From Hansschlegelia beijingensis (GTDB taxonomy: Bacteria > Pseudomonadota > Alphaproteobacteria > Rhizobiales > Methylopilaceae), in the NCBI RefSeq assembly GCF_014196425.1, contig NZ_JACIDR010000004.1, positions 124,001 through 188,000 of the forward strand: 64,000 nt of DNA, written 5' to 3'. The notes beneath the pieces were generated by a model, which saw only the letters and a list, made by a program, of their open reading frames with translations, ran no database searches and was not told the DNA's origin. Positions 43,260 to 52,951 of the stretch are shown in pieces. Position 1 is the stretch's first letter. Every line of letters starts with the position of its first letter. A program made the translations under genes and the position numbers.

Positions 43260-44015
43260 ATGCCTCAGGAAAAAGGCGGCGACAATCCGCAACGTGGACG
43301 ACCGATGACCGCCGAGATCGACCCCGCCCTTTCTCCTCCCAGAGGCCTCCTGGTCGGCGGCCCGACGCCTCCCCGGCCGCGGCCGGTCGTTCTGAACGGC
43401 CGTCACGTGACGCTCGGTCCGCTGGCGCCGGAAAAGGACGCGGCCGATCTCTACGCCGCGACGCATGGTTCCGAGAAGGAGCGGCTGTTCGCCTATCTGT
43501 TCGACGGCCCATATGAGAGCGAGGCCGCGATGGCCGAGGGGCTGCGCGTCGCCGCTGCTTCCTCGGAAAACGCCACGCTGGCGATCCGCGATGCGGCCAC
43601 AGCCAGGACGCTTGGCCGCGCCACCTTCATGCGCGTGGAGCTCGCTCACAGGACCGTCGAGGTGGGCTCGATCCTGTTCTCGCCCGCGCTCGCCCGCACC
43701 GCGGCGGCCACGGAGGCCATGTATCTGATGGCCGACCACGCCTTCTCGCTCGGCTTCCGCCGCTACGAGTGGAAATGCGACGCCCTGAACGCGCCCTCGC
43801 GGGCTGCTGCCGAGCGGTTGGGGTTCCGCTTCGAGGGCGTCTTCCGCAAGCACATGATCATCAAGGGCCGCAGCCGCGACACTGCGTGGTTCGCGATCAC
43901 CGAGGACGAATGGCCCGCCGTGAAGCGCGCGATGGAAGCATGGCTGGCCCCGGAGAACTTCGACGCCGCCGGCCGGCAGAAGCGTCGGCTCCGCGACCTC
44001 ATGGAGCGCGGCTGA
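43260..44015 (+). CDS. GNAT-family N-acetyltransferase (RimJ/RimL-like)
   Basis: About 251 residues. The Acetyltransf_3 pattern is clear: VVLNGRHVTLGPLAPEKDAADLYAAT, VEVGSILFSPALARTAAATEAMYLMADHAF, YEWKCDALNAPSRAAAERLGFRFEG and SRDTAWFAI. Acetyl-CoA is the donor; the acceptor may be a protein N-terminus or an amine. ATG 43260 has GAGG 5 bases upstream; ATG 43305 is an alternative start. Convergent with the marR gene 3 bases away. Confidence 0.87.
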   Translation: MPQEKGGDNPQRGRPMTAEIDPALSPPRGLLVGGPTPPRPRPVVLNGRHVTLGPLAPEKDAADLYAATHGSEKERLFAYLFDGPYESEAAMAEGLRVAAASSENATLAIRDAATARTLGRATFMRVELAHRTVEVGSILFSPALARTAAATEAMYLMADHAFSLGFRRYEWKCDALNAPSRAAAERLGFRFEGVFRKHMIIKGRSRDTAWFAITEDEWPAVKRAMEAWLAPENFDAAGRQKRRLRDLMERG

Positions 44016-44018
44016 GGA

Positions 44019-44501
44019 TCATTCCTCCGGGAGTTCGTCCTCGGCTTCCTCTTCGGCCGGGCGGCCCCGGAGATTGGCGGAGACGTTGCGCCCGAGTCGT
44101 CGGAGCAGCTTCCGGAGCCTTCTGCGGTCCTTAGGGTCGAAATTCGCGACCGCTTCCTCCTCCAGCGTCTCCCAGAGCGCGAAGACGGCCTCCGCCCGCC
44201 GGCGGCCCTCCTCGGTCAGCCCCACGCGAACGACCCGCGCGTCGCCATCGCTGGCCCTTCGCTCCACCAGCCCGTGCGCGGCGAGCCGGGCGATGGTCTT
44301 CGATGCTGTGGGCGGCCTAACCCTGAGTTGAGCGGCGAGGTCGCTCATGGTTCGGCCATCCTCGTCCGTCAGAAGCGTGAGCACTTGCTCCTGGCCGGGG
44401 AACAGTCCCAGCTCCCCAAGAAGCTGGGCGCTGCGGGCGCGGTGGAGGCGGGCGGCGTGCAGCAATTCATAGCCGACCGTCTTGGCGTAAGGACTTTTCA
44501 T
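44019..44501 (-). CDS. MarR-family transcriptional regulator
   Basis: A 160-residue winged-helix protein: LFPGQEQVLTLLTDEDGRTMSDLAAQLRVRPPTASKTIARLAAHGLVERRASDGDARVVRVGLTEEG in order (helix-turn-helix, then wing with DxRxxRVxLT), and a C-terminal dimer helix ending in an acidic tail. Start at 44501 with GAGG 10 bases upstream; the frame stays open to 44645. It is divergent from the pyroglutamyl-peptidase gene and may control it and itself. Confidence 0.88.
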   Translation of the reverse strand: MKSPYAKTVGYELLHAARLHRARSAQLLGELGLFPGQEQVLTLLTDEDGRTMSDLAAQLRVRPPTASKTIARLAAHGLVERRASDGDARVVRVGLTEEGRRRAEAVFALWETLEEEAVANFDPKDRRRLRKLLRRLGRNVSANLRGRPAEEEAEDELPEE

Positions 44502-44659
44502 CGGATGAACACCTCGCCGCCTGCAAAGGCAGCGTCCAGAGAGTGTAAGGTTATTTTCGGGAATTTGTTTCTTGGAAAAACGAAATCGGTATTGTGCGCC
44601 GGCTATGAATTCCTGCAAAAAACGGACTGGATCATTTCGGAACAAGTCGGCGCTGCGTC
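44502..44659. promoter_or_regulatory. AT-rich divergent promoter region (marR / pcp)
   Basis: 158 bases between divergent starts, notably AT-rich from about 44548 to 44640. A separated repeat TTTCG...CGAAA occurs around 44555-44585. This is where promoters for both genes and a MarR operator should lie, but no single palindrome stands out. Confidence 0.4.
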
Positions 44660-45307
44660 ATGAGCCTGCTAATTACAGGTTTCGGGCGTTTTATGGGCGG
44701 CCCGAACTGCAGCGAGATTCTTCTGTCGGCGCTCGCGGCTGACCGCGCCGGATTGGAGGGGATCTGGGGCGGCCCGGTCGCTCTGGAGCTGCTACCGGTG
44801 GATGTAGAGGCCGCGCCGCCGGCCTTGGCGCGCGCGCTGCAGGCCGCCCGCCCCACGCACGTCCTGCTCATGGGGCAGGCCGGCGGCCGGGAGGCGATCT
44901 GCCTCGAGCGCGTGGCGCGCAATCTGATCGACCTGCGGGTTCCCGACGCCGCCGGTCGGCTCGGGCCGATCGGGCCCGTTGATCCAGCAGGACCCGGGCA
45001 ACGGCTTTCGACCTGGCCGGACCTCGAGGGCGCGATCTCCGCGGCGCGGGCGGAGGGCGTCCGGGCCGAGCTTTCCGATCAGGCCGGCGCGCATCTCTGC
45101 AACCAGATGCTCTACCTCGCGCTCGAAGCGGCCGAACAGGCCGCCGGGCGCCCCTTCGTCGCGACCTTCCTGCATCTGCCGCTGCTTCCCGAACAGTTCG
45201 CAGCCGGCATCCCGGCGGCGCACGGCGCGCCCGCCTCGATCACGCTCGACGACATGATGCGTGCGACGCGGGCCATTCTGCGCCATACCCGCGAAGCAGC
45301 CGTCTGA
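44660..45307 (+). CDS. pcp: Pyroglutamyl-peptidase I (C15 family)
   Basis: A 215-residue cysteine peptidase: N-terminal ITGFGRFMGGPNCSE, Glu in GQAGGREAICLERVARN, nucleophile Cys in AGAHLCNQMLYLAL and His in FLHLPLLPEQ. It removes N-terminal pyroglutamate from peptides in the cytoplasm. Sequence is more divergent than classical Pcp but keeps the triad. The creatininase-like gene follows 18 bases later, so the two are probably cotranscribed. Confidence 0.85.
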   Translation: MSLLITGFGRFMGGPNCSEILLSALAADRAGLEGIWGGPVALELLPVDVEAAPPALARALQAARPTHVLLMGQAGGREAICLERVARNLIDLRVPDAAGRLGPIGPVDPAGPGQRLSTWPDLEGAISAARAEGVRAELSDQAGAHLCNQMLYLALEAAEQAAGRPFVATFLHLPLLPEQFAAGIPAAHGAPASITLDDMMRATRAILRHTREAAV

Positions 45308-45325
45308 CCGAAGGAAGCCCGATCG

Positions 45326-46138
45326 ATGCCGTGCCCGCGCCGCCGCTGGGTGGAGATGACCACGGAAGACTTCGCCGATCCGGACGTCGCCTCATGGATC
45401 GCGGTCCTGCCGGTGGCGGCGGTGGAGCAGCACGGGCCGCACCTGCCGGTCGGCGTCGACGCCATGATCGGGGAGGGCTACCTCGCCCGCGCCGCGGCGC
45501 TGATCCCGGACGAGATGCCGGTGACGTTCCTGCCGATGCAGACGGTCGGAGCCTCGGCCGAGCATCTCGCTTTCCCCGGGACGCTGACGCTGTCGCCCGA
45601 GACCGTCATCCGGGCGTGGACCGAGATCGGCGCGTCCGTCGCGCGCGCGGGCGTCCGGCGGCTCGTCTTTCTCAACAGCCACGGCGGGAACTCGCCTTTG
45701 CTCGACGTCGTCGCCCGGTCGCTGCGCGTCGATCACGGCATGCTCGCCGTGACCGTGAGCTGGCAGCGCTTCGGCTATCCCGAAGGTCTTTTCTCCCCGC
45801 AGGAGGTGCGCCACGGCATTCATGGCGGCGCGATCGAGACCTCGCTGATGCTGGCCTTCCGGCCGGATCTTCCGCGGATGGAGAAGGCGGACCACTTCCG
45901 CTCGGCGACCTACGAGATGGAGCGCGAGTTCAGCCATCTGAGGGCCGGCTCGCCCGCCGGCTTCGGCTGGATGTCGCAGGACCTGAACGCCTCGGGCGCG
46001 ATCGGCGACGCCGCCGGGGCGACCCGGGAGGCCGGCGAGGCGGCCGCCGGGTTCGGAGCGCGCGCCTTCGTCGAGCTGCTCGAGGACGTGCGCCGCTTTC
46101 CGCTCGACCGCCTTGCGGCGGGGCCGCTCGGCTCTTGA
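45326..46138 (+). CDS. Creatininase-family amidohydrolase
   Basis: A 270-residue protein of the creatininase/MftE/ArfB-type fold: metal ligands in AAVEQHGPHLPVGVDAMIG, HGGN in FLNSHGGNSPLLDV, and HGGAIETSLML. Family members are creatininases, formamide hydrolases or cofactor peptidases. Whether it hydrolyses creatinine is not known; the partner pyroglutamyl peptidase suggests action on a cyclic amide or modified peptide, by context only. AAGGAAG precedes the start. Confidence 0.87.
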   Translation: MPCPRRRWVEMTTEDFADPDVASWIAVLPVAAVEQHGPHLPVGVDAMIGEGYLARAAALIPDEMPVTFLPMQTVGASAEHLAFPGTLTLSPETVIRAWTEIGASVARAGVRRLVFLNSHGGNSPLLDVVARSLRVDHGMLAVTVSWQRFGYPEGLFSPQEVRHGIHGGAIETSLMLAFRPDLPRMEKADHFRSATYEMEREFSHLRAGSPAGFGWMSQDLNASGAIGDAAGATREAGEAAAGFGARAFVELLEDVRRFPLDRLAAGPLGS

Positions 46139-46212
46139 GGCGCCCCGCCGGGTCGACAATTCGTGGCCCCCGGCACACGATGCGGGACGAACAATGAAGG
46201 ACGGGGAACGGA

Positions 46213-46425
46213 ATGCCTGATGCGCAGCGCGATGAGCGGCTGATCGAAGGCCTCAAGGTCATCGAGACGACCGAGAGCGACAACATTCTGCGCTGGGACG
46301 GCGTGACGCTCTACGTCGAGCAGGACGTCTACCACAACGGCCAGCTGGTTCACCGCAAGTACCGCCGGCGCGTCACCGCCGAGGTCGCGAAGGCCCTGCT
46401 CAGCGTCGTCTCCGGCAACCACTGA
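46213..46425 (+). CDS. Small conserved-type hypothetical protein (70 aa)
   Basis: A 70-residue soluble charged protein (LIEGLKVIETTESDNILRW ... YRRRVTAEVAKALLSVV) preceded by GGGGAACGGA close to the ATG. Likely a small alpha/beta fold; I do not recognise the family. Convergent with the esterase gene, 14 bases apart. Confidence 0.65.
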   Translation: MPDAQRDERLIEGLKVIETTESDNILRWDGVTLYVEQDVYHNGQLVHRKYRRRVTAEVAKALLSVVSGNH

Positions 46426-46439
46426 GCGCGGCTGCCGCA

Positions 46440-47399
46440 TCAGCCTGATCCGCCGCTCAGGAACCGCATGACCCGCTCGAAGGCGGGCGCGGCGTTCGGC
46501 TCCGGCAGCGACGTGTGGACATGGCCCGAGCCCGGCCATACCGAGAGCTCCGCGTCGTTGCCGGCTGCGGCCCAGCGCGCGGCCATGAACAGCGTGTCGT
46601 CGATCAGCGGATCGCGCGTGCCGACCGTGAAGATCGCAGGCGGCAGCCCGGCGAGACCGGCATAGAGCGGCGATATGTCGGGATCGCTCGGATCTTCGCC
46701 GTTCTGCAGGTAGTTCGCCACGAACATCCTGATGTCACGGCCGTTGAGGACGAATTTCTCCTTCGCGCGGCGGGCGCTCGGCGTCAGGCCGAGGTCATAG
46801 CTCCCGGCCGTCAGGTTGGCGGCGGCGAATGGCGTGAGGCCGTGCCGGTCGCGCAGCCGCAGCAGCGTCACGACAGCGAGATGCGCTCCTGCCGACTCGC
46901 CGCCGATCAGCAGCCTGTCCACGCCGAACCGTCGCGCCGCCTCGCGCGCGACCCAGAGCGCGGCCGCTTCGCAATCGTCGGGACCGGCCGGATAGGGATG
47001 TTCGGGCGCCAGCCGGTATTCGACCGAAAGGCACGCAAGGCCGAGTTCGGTCGCCAGCCGCTCCAGCCTCGGGTCGTCCTGGTCGTTGGAGCCGAGCGTC
47101 CAGCCGCCGCTGTGGATGTGGAGATAGACCGCGCTCGGTTGCTCCGGCGCGATGACGCGCAGCGGGATCGGACCCGCCGGTCCCTCCACCGTCAGCGCCT
47201 CGGCGCGGGCGCTCCTGGGCTCGATCACGAAGGCCGTCAGACCCTGCCGGCGGCGCTCTCGCACCGCGGCCGGTCCGAGCGCCCAGATGTCAGGCGCCTC
47301 CTTGGCTTGCTCGATCAGCGTGCGGGCATGCGCGCGTGTGCCTTCCGGGGCCGCCTCAGGCGCGAACCAGGCCGGGTCGATCGTGAGCGTTCGCGGCAT
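46440..47399 (-). CDS. Alpha/beta hydrolase, hormone-sensitive lipase family
   Basis: A 319-residue esterase: oxyanion motif HIHSGGW (HGG form with Ser inserted variation HSGG), nucleophile Ser in IGGESAGAHLAV, Asp in VGTRDPLIDD and His in PGSGHVHTSL. Length and motifs place it in the HSL/esterase family IV; substrates are typically short acyl esters. ATG 47399 has GGGGAG upstream; the frame is open to 47471. The first Gly-rich motif is HSGGW rather than HGGGW, a mild variation. Confidence 0.87.
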   Translation of the reverse strand: MPRTLTIDPAWFAPEAAPEGTRAHARTLIEQAKEAPDIWALGPAAVRERRRQGLTAFVIEPRSARAEALTVEGPAGPIPLRVIAPEQPSAVYLHIHSGGWTLGSNDQDDPRLERLATELGLACLSVEYRLAPEHPYPAGPDDCEAAALWVAREAARRFGVDRLLIGGESAGAHLAVVTLLRLRDRHGLTPFAAANLTAGSYDLGLTPSARRAKEKFVLNGRDIRMFVANYLQNGEDPSDPDISPLYAGLAGLPPAIFTVGTRDPLIDDTLFMAARWAAAGNDAELSVWPGSGHVHTSLPEPNAAPAFERVMRFLSGGSG

Positions 47400-47480
47400 C
47401 TCGGTTCTCCCCGGGGCCCTGGACCGAGAAAACGCGACAGGGGGCTTCGCCGCAAGCGCGCGGCGCGTCATGTTCGCCCC

Positions 47481-47957
47481 ATGAGGCGTCAGTCAGACAG
47501 AGCCGCGGTCGGGGAGATTCGCACCGGCGAGGCCGGCCATCAGGCGCTCGCGCGCCTGACGGTCCATACGCGCGGGATCGGGCTCGTCGACATCACGGCG
47601 GCGGTCGCCTCGGCGCTCGAACAGGCCGGGGCAGGCGACGGCCTTGTGACCGTCTTCGTGCGGCACACCTCCTGCTCGCTGGCGATCCAGGAGAACGCCA
47701 GCCCGGAGGTGCGCGACGATCTCGTCGGCGCCCTCGATAGGCTCGCGCCGCGCGACGCCGGATGGCGGCACGATCTCGAAGGTCCCGACGACATGCCGGC
47801 GCATGTGAAGGCGATGCTCACCGGCGTTTCCGTGGCGGTCCCGGTGATCGGCGGGCGGATGGCGCTCGGCGTGTGGCAGGCGATCTTCCTGATCGAGCAT
47901 CGCGACCGGCCGCATTCCCGCGAAATCGTTGTTCATTTTATCGGCGGGCGCGCCTGA
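47481..47957 (+). CDS. yjbQ: YjbQ family protein (UPF0047)
   Basis: A 158-residue protein with the YjbQ signature: LVTVFVRHTSCSLAIQENASPEVRDDL, the His-rich end of the core in GWRHDLEGPDDMPAHVKAML and GVWQAIFLIEHRDRPHSREIVVHF. The family is described as having weak thiamine-phosphate synthase activity (secondary thiamine-phosphate synthase); its main role is unclear. It is divergent from the esterase gene. Confidence 0.88.
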   Translation: MRRQSDRAAVGEIRTGEAGHQALARLTVHTRGIGLVDITAAVASALEQAGAGDGLVTVFVRHTSCSLAIQENASPEVRDDLVGALDRLAPRDAGWRHDLEGPDDMPAHVKAMLTGVSVAVPVIGGRMALGVWQAIFLIEHRDRPHSREIVVHFIGGRA

Positions 47958-47998
47958 GCGGTAAATTCGCAACGAGCTTTGAGGTATTGTGAGAGGAG

Positions 47999-48010
47999 GC
48001 GTTGTAACGC
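47999..48010. promoter_or_regulatory. 12-bp palindrome upstream of the LuxR-type regulator
   Basis: GCGTT-GT-AACGC lies 36 bases ahead of the regulator start, in a comparatively AT-rich gap. It could be an operator, perhaps for the regulator itself. Short and single, so only suggestive. Confidence 0.3.
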
Positions 48011-48046
48011 ATCGATTTTGCAGGCGCGAAGGACTATGAAGCCGAC

Positions 48047-48718
48047 ATGACGACCGCCGATGACGATTCCTACCGTCTCCTGATCGCCGACGATCACCCG
48101 CTGTTTCGCGGCGCCCTCCGCGAGGCCATGGCGGGCGGCGCGGCCGAGATCTCGGAAGCCGGCTCCTTCGACGAGGCCTCCAAGGCGCTCGAGGCCGACC
48201 CGTCCTTCGATCTTGTGCTGCTCGACCTCAACATGCCGGGGGTCAGCGGCTTCTCCGGCCTGATGTACCTGCGCGCGCAGTATCCGGCGGTCCCGGTCGT
48301 GGTGGTCTCGGCCAACGAGGACCCCAAGGTCATCCGCCGCTGCATGGAGTTCGGCGCGTCGGGCTTCATTCCCAAGACGCTCGAAGTTGAAAAGATGCGC
48401 GAGGCGGTTCGCGCCGTCCTCAAGGGCGACGAGTGGACGCCGCCGGACGTCGATCTCGGCGCCGCCGGCGACGATGAGACGGCGAAGCTCGCCGCGCGTC
48501 TCGGCACGCTCACGCCGCAGCAGGTCCGCGTCCTGATGATGCTGAGCCAGGGTCTGCTCAACAAGCAGATCGCCTACGAGCTCAGCGTCTCCGAGGCGAC
48601 CGTGAAGGCGCATGTGTCGGCGATCCTCGCCAAGCTCGGGGTCGAAAGCCGCACCCAGGCGGTCATCGCGGCCTCGAAGATCGAGGCCGGCCAGTGGCCG
48701 GAGCGGATGCCCGGCTGA
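48047..48718 (+). CDS. LuxR-family response regulator (CrbR/AgmR-like)
   Basis: A 223-residue regulator: receiver with IADDHPLFRGALREA, phosphoacceptor Asp in VLLDLNMPGVSGF, Lys in GFIPKTLE, then LuxR helix-turn-helix LTPQQVRVLMMLSQGLLNKQIAYELSVSEATVKAHVSAILAKLGV. It faces the symporter-type hybrid kinase gene across 82 bases, the arrangement known for CrbR (acetate/ethanol-type regulators) with CrbS. Probable partner and role follow from that context. Confidence 0.88.
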   Translation: MTTADDDSYRLLIADDHPLFRGALREAMAGGAAEISEAGSFDEASKALEADPSFDLVLLDLNMPGVSGFSGLMYLRAQYPAVPVVVVSANEDPKVIRRCMEFGASGFIPKTLEVEKMREAVRAVLKGDEWTPPDVDLGAAGDDETAKLAARLGTLTPQQVRVLMMLSQGLLNKQIAYELSVSEATVKAHVSAILAKLGVESRTQAVIAASKIEAGQWPERMPG

Positions 48719-48739
48719 GACTTCACCGGAGCTTGAATA

Positions 48740-48778
48740 GAGGCTGGCGGCGAGGCTGCGACGCCGCGAGCCAGCCTC
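48740..48778. terminator. Hairpin between convergent regulator and kinase genes
   Basis: Perfect 9-bp arms GAGGCTGGC/GCCAGCCTC enclosing a smaller GCG/CGC stem. It lies 21 bases after the regulator stop and 22 bases before the kinase end, suited to terminate both transcripts. No T-run. Confidence 0.5.
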
Positions 48779-48800
48779 CGGCCTGTCCCTGCGGCGCGCT

Positions 48801-51800
48801 CTATTCTGCGGCCGCACGCCTCGTCAGCGCCTTCGCGAGCAGGGCCCTCAGCGCCGCCGGACGAACCGGCTTCGGCAGGATCTGAAGGTCCTTGGAGGCC
48901 GCCTTCTCCCGCAGCCCCGGGGAGCGATCCGCCGTGATCAGCGCGGCCGGGATCGGGGCGCCGAGCTTCCATCTCAGTTTGACGATCGCCTCGAGGCCGT
49001 CGGCCTCATCGAGATGGTAATCGGCAAGTATGACGTCGGGCGTCAGCTTGTTCCTGACGATGGCCTGCTCGGCCTCCCTCTCGCTGGAGGCGGTGACGGC
49101 CGTGCAGCCCCAGCTCTCCAGCAATGTCTTCATGCCGTCGAGGATCGCGGGCTCGTTGTCGATCACCAGGATCGCCAGCCCCTTGAGGGCGGAGGCGCGA
49201 TGCGCCGGCAGCACTTCCAGTGAAGCGACCACGGGCATGGCCGCCGCGGTCGGCAGCTCGAGCGCGAAGACCGAACCGCGGCCGGGCTGCGAGCGCAGGG
49301 TGATCGGATGCTCGAGGACGCGGGCGATGCGCTCGACGATGGACAGGCCGAGGCCGATGCCTGGCGCCACCTTCGCGCCCTGCTCGAGCCGCTTGAACTC
49401 GCGGAACACCAGCCGCTGCTGGCCGGAGGCGATCCCCAGCCCGGTGTCCCAGATCTCGATCCTGACCCGGCCCCGCAGCCGCCTGCAGCCGACGATGACC
49501 CGCCCTTTCGGGGTGTACTTGATCGCGTTGGACACGAGGTTCTGCAGCACGCGCCGCAGCAGCCGCCGGTCGGACCGCACGGTCAGGCTCGTGGGCAGCA
49601 CCTTGAGCTTCAGACCCTTCTCGGCCGCCACCGGCGCGAATTCGCGCGCGAGCTGGGAGACGATCTCGTCGAGCCTGAAGTTCGAAAGCTCCGGCTTCAT
49701 CGCGCCGGTGTCGAGGCGCGAGATGTCGAGCAGCGTGGAGAGGATCTCCTCGACGGCGTCGAGCGAGGAGTCGACGTTCCTCGCCAGCCGCGCCTGATCG
49801 CTTTCGGCCTCGGCCCGCTCGACGAGGCTGGTCGCGAACAGGCGCGCGGCGTTGAGCGGCTGCAGGATGTCGTGGCTCGCGGCAGCCAGGAATCGCGTTT
49901 TCGAGATGTTGGCCTCGTCGGCCTCCGTCTTGGCGCGGGCGAGCTCCTGGTTGAGGCGCGTCAGTTCGCGCGTGCGCTCGCGCACGCGCCGCTCCAGCGT
50001 CTCGTTGGCGCGCTCCAGCGCCTCCTGCACCGCGACCGTCTCGGTGATATCCGTGTAGGTGGTCACCACGCCGCCGTCCGGCATGCGGGCCGAGCGGATC
50101 TCGATGACGCGGCCCGAGGGATGCAGGCGTGTCCTCAGCGTCTCCAGCTTCACCACGAACCGCTCGAGGCGGTCCGCGATGAATTCGTCGGCGTTGACCG
50201 GCCCGTAGAGACCGCGCGCGGCGTTGAACCGGAAGATGTCCTCGAGGCCGACGCCGAGATGCAGCATCCCTTCCGGCAGGTCGAACAGCTCTCGGAACTC
50301 GCGGTTCCAGCACACGAGCTTCATGTCCCGGTCGATCGCCGTGACGCCCTGCCGCGCATGGTCGAGCGCGTTCTGGAGCACGTCGCGGCTGGTCTGCATG
50401 GCCGCGGAGGCTTCGTCGAGCAGCTTGAGGGCCGCCTGCGTGGTCAGATTGCGCCGGGTCAGCAGCATGGAGAGCACGAGCCGCGAGGAGGCGGGCCCGA
50501 TCGCGGAGGCGAGCAGATGCTCGGAGAAGCGAAGCGTCTGCAGGTCGACCGCGGCGTTGGGCTCGAGCTCGGCGTTGCGCGCGATCGCGAAGCCCCGGAA
50601 GGCGGTCTCGACCCGGTCCGGCCCCAGATAGCGGGACAGGGTCTGCATCAGCTCCCCGACGGTCGCGCGCGCCCGCAGCGGCCGCCGCAGCGGCTGGTCC
50701 GCATCCTCGGCGAGGCGTGGAGCAGGCTCGTCACAGAACAGCGCGGCCTGCTGGCGCTCGATCGGCGTCGCGGCGCGCGTCAGCGAGAAGGTCAGGAAGG
50801 CGAGGAGGTTCGCGGCAAGGCTCATGACGAGGCCATGCGCCAGCGGATCGCCGAGCGAGACGCCGAAGAGGCTCTCGGGGCGAAGCCAGGCGAGCCCCCA
50901 TGGGCCGTCCGCGACCAGCCCCTGCAGCATCGGCAGCCGCGTGGAGAGCGCCGGCAGGACGAGCGTCCAGCTCCAGACAGCGACGCCCGCCGCGACGCCC
51001 GCCACAGCTCCGCGCCCGGTCGCGCGACGCCAGAACAGGCCGCCGAAGGAGGCGGGGGCGAACTGCGCGATCGCCGCAAGGGCGACGAGGCCGATCGCCG
51101 AAAGCTGCGCTCCGCTCGTCCAGCGGTGCAGAAGGTAGGCGGACAGGATGACGGCCACGATCGCCAGCCGCCGCAGCGTGAGCAGTTGCTCCGCCATGCT
51201 CCGTCGCCGCGCCCCGCGCCGGCGCAGCAGGATGGGCATGGCGAGGTCGTTGGAGATCATGACCGCGACCGCGACCGACTCCACGACCACCATCGCGCTC
51301 GCGGCCGAAAGTCCGCCGAGGAAGGCGATGGCGGCGAGCCAGGCCGCGCCGTTCTGCAGAGGCAGGGCGAGCACGAAGGCGTCGGGCGCCACCCCGGCGG
51401 CCGGCGGGAAGGCCAGCAAGCCGGCAAGCGCGATCGGCGCAATGAGCAGGTTGAAGGCGAGGAGATAGAGCGGAAACGCCCAGGTCGCGCGGCGCAGTTC
51501 GTCTTCGCTCCGGTTCTCGACGACCGTGACATGGAACTGCCTCGGCAGAAGCAGGAACACCATGAGCGAAAGAAACGTCAGCGCCAGTATCTGCAGGAGG
51601 TCCGGCGGCCGCGCCAAGAGACCTGCGGCGCCTGCCGCCTGCGCCGCCTGGACCAGATCCGCCACGCCGTCATGGAGGGCGAAGACGACGAAGAGGCCGA
51701 CGGCCAGGAATGCGGCGAGTTTCACGGCGGACTCGGTCGCCACCGCGAGCATCAGCCCGTCCTGGTGTTCCGTGGCCGCCACCTTGCGCGCTCCGAGCAG

Positions 51801-52307
51801 CATCGCGAGCACGGCGAGCGCCGCCGCGGCCCCGAGCGCCGGGTCGAGCCCGCCAGCCCCTTCCGAGCCGGTCAGCAGCGCGAACGACATGGCGACCGCC
51901 TTGAGCTGCAGCGCCATGTAAGGCGTAACGCCGAGCAGGGCCGTCACGGCCACCGCGCCGGCGACGAGCTCGCTCTTGCCGTAACGGGCTCCGACGAAGT
52001 CGGCCACCGACGTGATGTTGTTGGCGCGGGCGACCCTGATCATGCGGCGGATCAGCGGCCCGAGCAGCAGGAGCGCGAGCGCCGGGCCAAGGGACAGCCC
52101 GAGGAAGCTCCAGCCGTTCGTCGCCGCGAAACCGACCGCGCCATAGAAGCCCCAGGAGGTCCAGTAGACGCCGAGGCCGAGGACGTAGACCCACGGCCTG
52201 GCCCGGCCGGTCATCCACAGCGGACGCTTGCGATCGGCGTAAGCCGCGAGCGCCAGCAGCCCGCCCAGATAGAGGAGGGCGATCGCGGTCACGATCCAGG
52301 CCTGCAA
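48801..52307 (-). CDS. Sodium:solute symporter-type hybrid histidine kinase (CrbS/ErcS'-like)
   Basis: About 1168 residues. The N-terminal ~480 residues are an SLC5-like symporter module of about 13 helices ([36 protein letters not shown]). Then come a linker, a PAS domain (about 655-770, [21 protein letters not shown]), a coiled coil, HisKA with [18 protein letters not shown], HATPase_c ([26 protein letters not shown]) and a C-terminal receiver ([12 protein letters not shown]). Start is set at TTG 52307 because GGAG lies 8 bases upstream and CrbS-like proteins begin here; ATG 52385 would add 26 residues. It likely couples sensing of a small carboxylate or alcohol-derived compound to the facing regulator. 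Confidence 0.9.
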   Translation of the reverse strand: MQAWIVTAIALLYLGGLLALAAYADRKRPLWMTGRARPWVYVLGLGVYWTSWGFYGAVGFAATNGWSFLGLSLGPALALLLLGPLIRRMIRVARANNITSVADFVGARYGKSELVAGAVAVTALLGVTPYMALQLKAVAMSFALLTGSEGAGGLDPALGAAAALAVLAMLLGARKVAATEHQDGLMLAVATESAVKLAAFLAVGLFVVFALHDGVADLVQAAQAAGAAGLLARPPDLLQILALTFLSLMVFLLLPRQFHVTVVENRSEDELRRATWAFPLYLLAFNLLIAPIALAGLLAFPPAAGVAPDAFVLALPLQNGAAWLAAIAFLGGLSAASAMVVVESVAVAVMISNDLAMPILLRRRGARRRSMAEQLLTLRRLAIVAVILSAYLLHRWTSGAQLSAIGLVALAAIAQFAPASFGGLFWRRATGRGAVAGVAAGVAVWSWTLVLPALSTRLPMLQGLVADGPWGLAWLRPESLFGVSLGDPLAHGLVMSLAANLLAFLTFSLTRAATPIERQQAALFCDEPAPRLAEDADQPLRRPLRARATVGELMQTLSRYLGPDRVETAFRGFAIARNAELEPNAAVDLQTLRFSEHLLASAIGPASSRLVLSMLLTRRNLTTQAALKLLDEASAAMQTSRDVLQNALDHARQGVTAIDRDMKLVCWNREFRELFDLPEGMLHLGVGLEDIFRFNAARGLYGPVNADEFIADRLERFVVKLETLRTRLHPSGRVIEIRSARMPDGGVVTTYTDITETVAVQEALERANETLERRVRERTRELTRLNQELARAKTEADEANISKTRFLAAASHDILQPLNAARLFATSLVERAEAESDQARLARNVDSSLDAVEEILSTLLDISRLDTGAMKPELSNFRLDEIVSQLAREFAPVAAEKGLKLKVLPTSLTVRSDRRLLRRVLQNLVSNAIKYTPKGRVIVGCRRLRGRVRIEIWDTGLGIASGQQRLVFREFKRLEQGAKVAPGIGLGLSIVERIARVLEHPITLRSQPGRGSVFALELPTAAAMPVVASLEVLPAHRASALKGLAILVIDNEPAILDGMKTLLESWGCTAVTASSEREAEQAIVRNKLTPDVILADYHLDEADGLEAIVKLRWKLGAPIPAALITADRSPGLREKAASKDLQILPKPVRPAALRALLAKALTRRAAAE

Positions 52308-52441
52308 GACAAACGCTCCCAAACGATCAGCGCGCTGGAAAAACCGATCAAGGTCGAAGCCTTGTCGATCCCATCGCGGCGTCAATAACCTCTAGCGGGG
52401 GAGAGCCCGGCTTGTCATCGGCCGAGGAGGAGAGCGACACA

Positions 52442-52876
52442 ATGTCGATGGTCCAGGAATTCAAAGAATTCGCCATGAAGGGCAACGTCGTCGACCTCGC
52501 GGTCGGCGTCATTATCGGCGCGGCCTTCGGAAGGATCGTGGAGAGTCTCGTCGGCGACGTCTTCATGCCGATCGTCGGCGCCGTGATCGGCGGGCTGGAC
52601 TTCTCGAACTATTTTCTCCCGCTTTCCTCCGCCGTCACCGCCTCATCGTTGGCTGACGCGAAGAAGCAGGGCGCCGTGCTGGCCTATGGCGAGTTTCTCA
52701 CGGTGACGCTCAACTTCCTGATCATCGCCTTCATCCTGTTCCTGCTGATCAAGGGCATCAACAGGATGAAGCGGAAGGAAGAGGCCAAGCCCGCGGCGGC
52801 GCCGGAGAAGCCCGAGGACGTCAAGTTGCTGAGCGAGATCCGCGACATACTGGCGGGCGCCTCGGCGCGCGTCTGA
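52442..52876 (+). CDS. mscL: Large-conductance mechanosensitive channel
   Basis: A 144-residue channel subunit: N-terminal amphipathic [29 protein letters not shown] (S1/TM1), a periplasmic loop, TM2 [17 protein letters not shown] and the C-terminal bundle [14 protein letters not shown]. It forms homopentamers that open under membrane tension to release solutes on hypo-osmotic shock. ATG 52442 has GGAGGAGAG upstream; an earlier frame start at 52412 is less likely. Confidence 0.94.
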   Translation: MSMVQEFKEFAMKGNVVDLAVGVIIGAAFGRIVESLVGDVFMPIVGAVIGGLDFSNYFLPLSSAVTASSLADAKKQGAVLAYGEFLTVTLNFLIIAFILFLLIKGINRMKRKEEAKPAAAPEKPEDVKLLSEIRDILAGASARV

Positions 52877-52910
52877 CGGCTGGCGGCGGGCTTGCCCCGT
52901 CCGACGGGCA

Positions 52911-52951
52911 CGTATCGTCCGCCGCGGAATGCGACAGCCGCGGACGATATG
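52911..52951 (+). terminator. Imperfect hairpin after mscL
   Basis: Arms ATCGTCCG (52914-52921) and CGGACGAT (52941-52948) with an inner CGG/CCG pairing after a 3-base bulge and extra outer pairs. It starts 35 bases after the mscL stop. A plausible transcript end for mscL, without a T-run. Confidence 0.4.

Noticed and set aside
49308-52388. Very long plus-strand open frame (about 1026 codons) opposite the hybrid kinase
   Set aside because: Composition is Arg/Gln/His/Glu-rich low complexity typical of the antisense frame of a high-GC gene; the minus-strand product has complete symporter, PAS, kinase and receiver domains.
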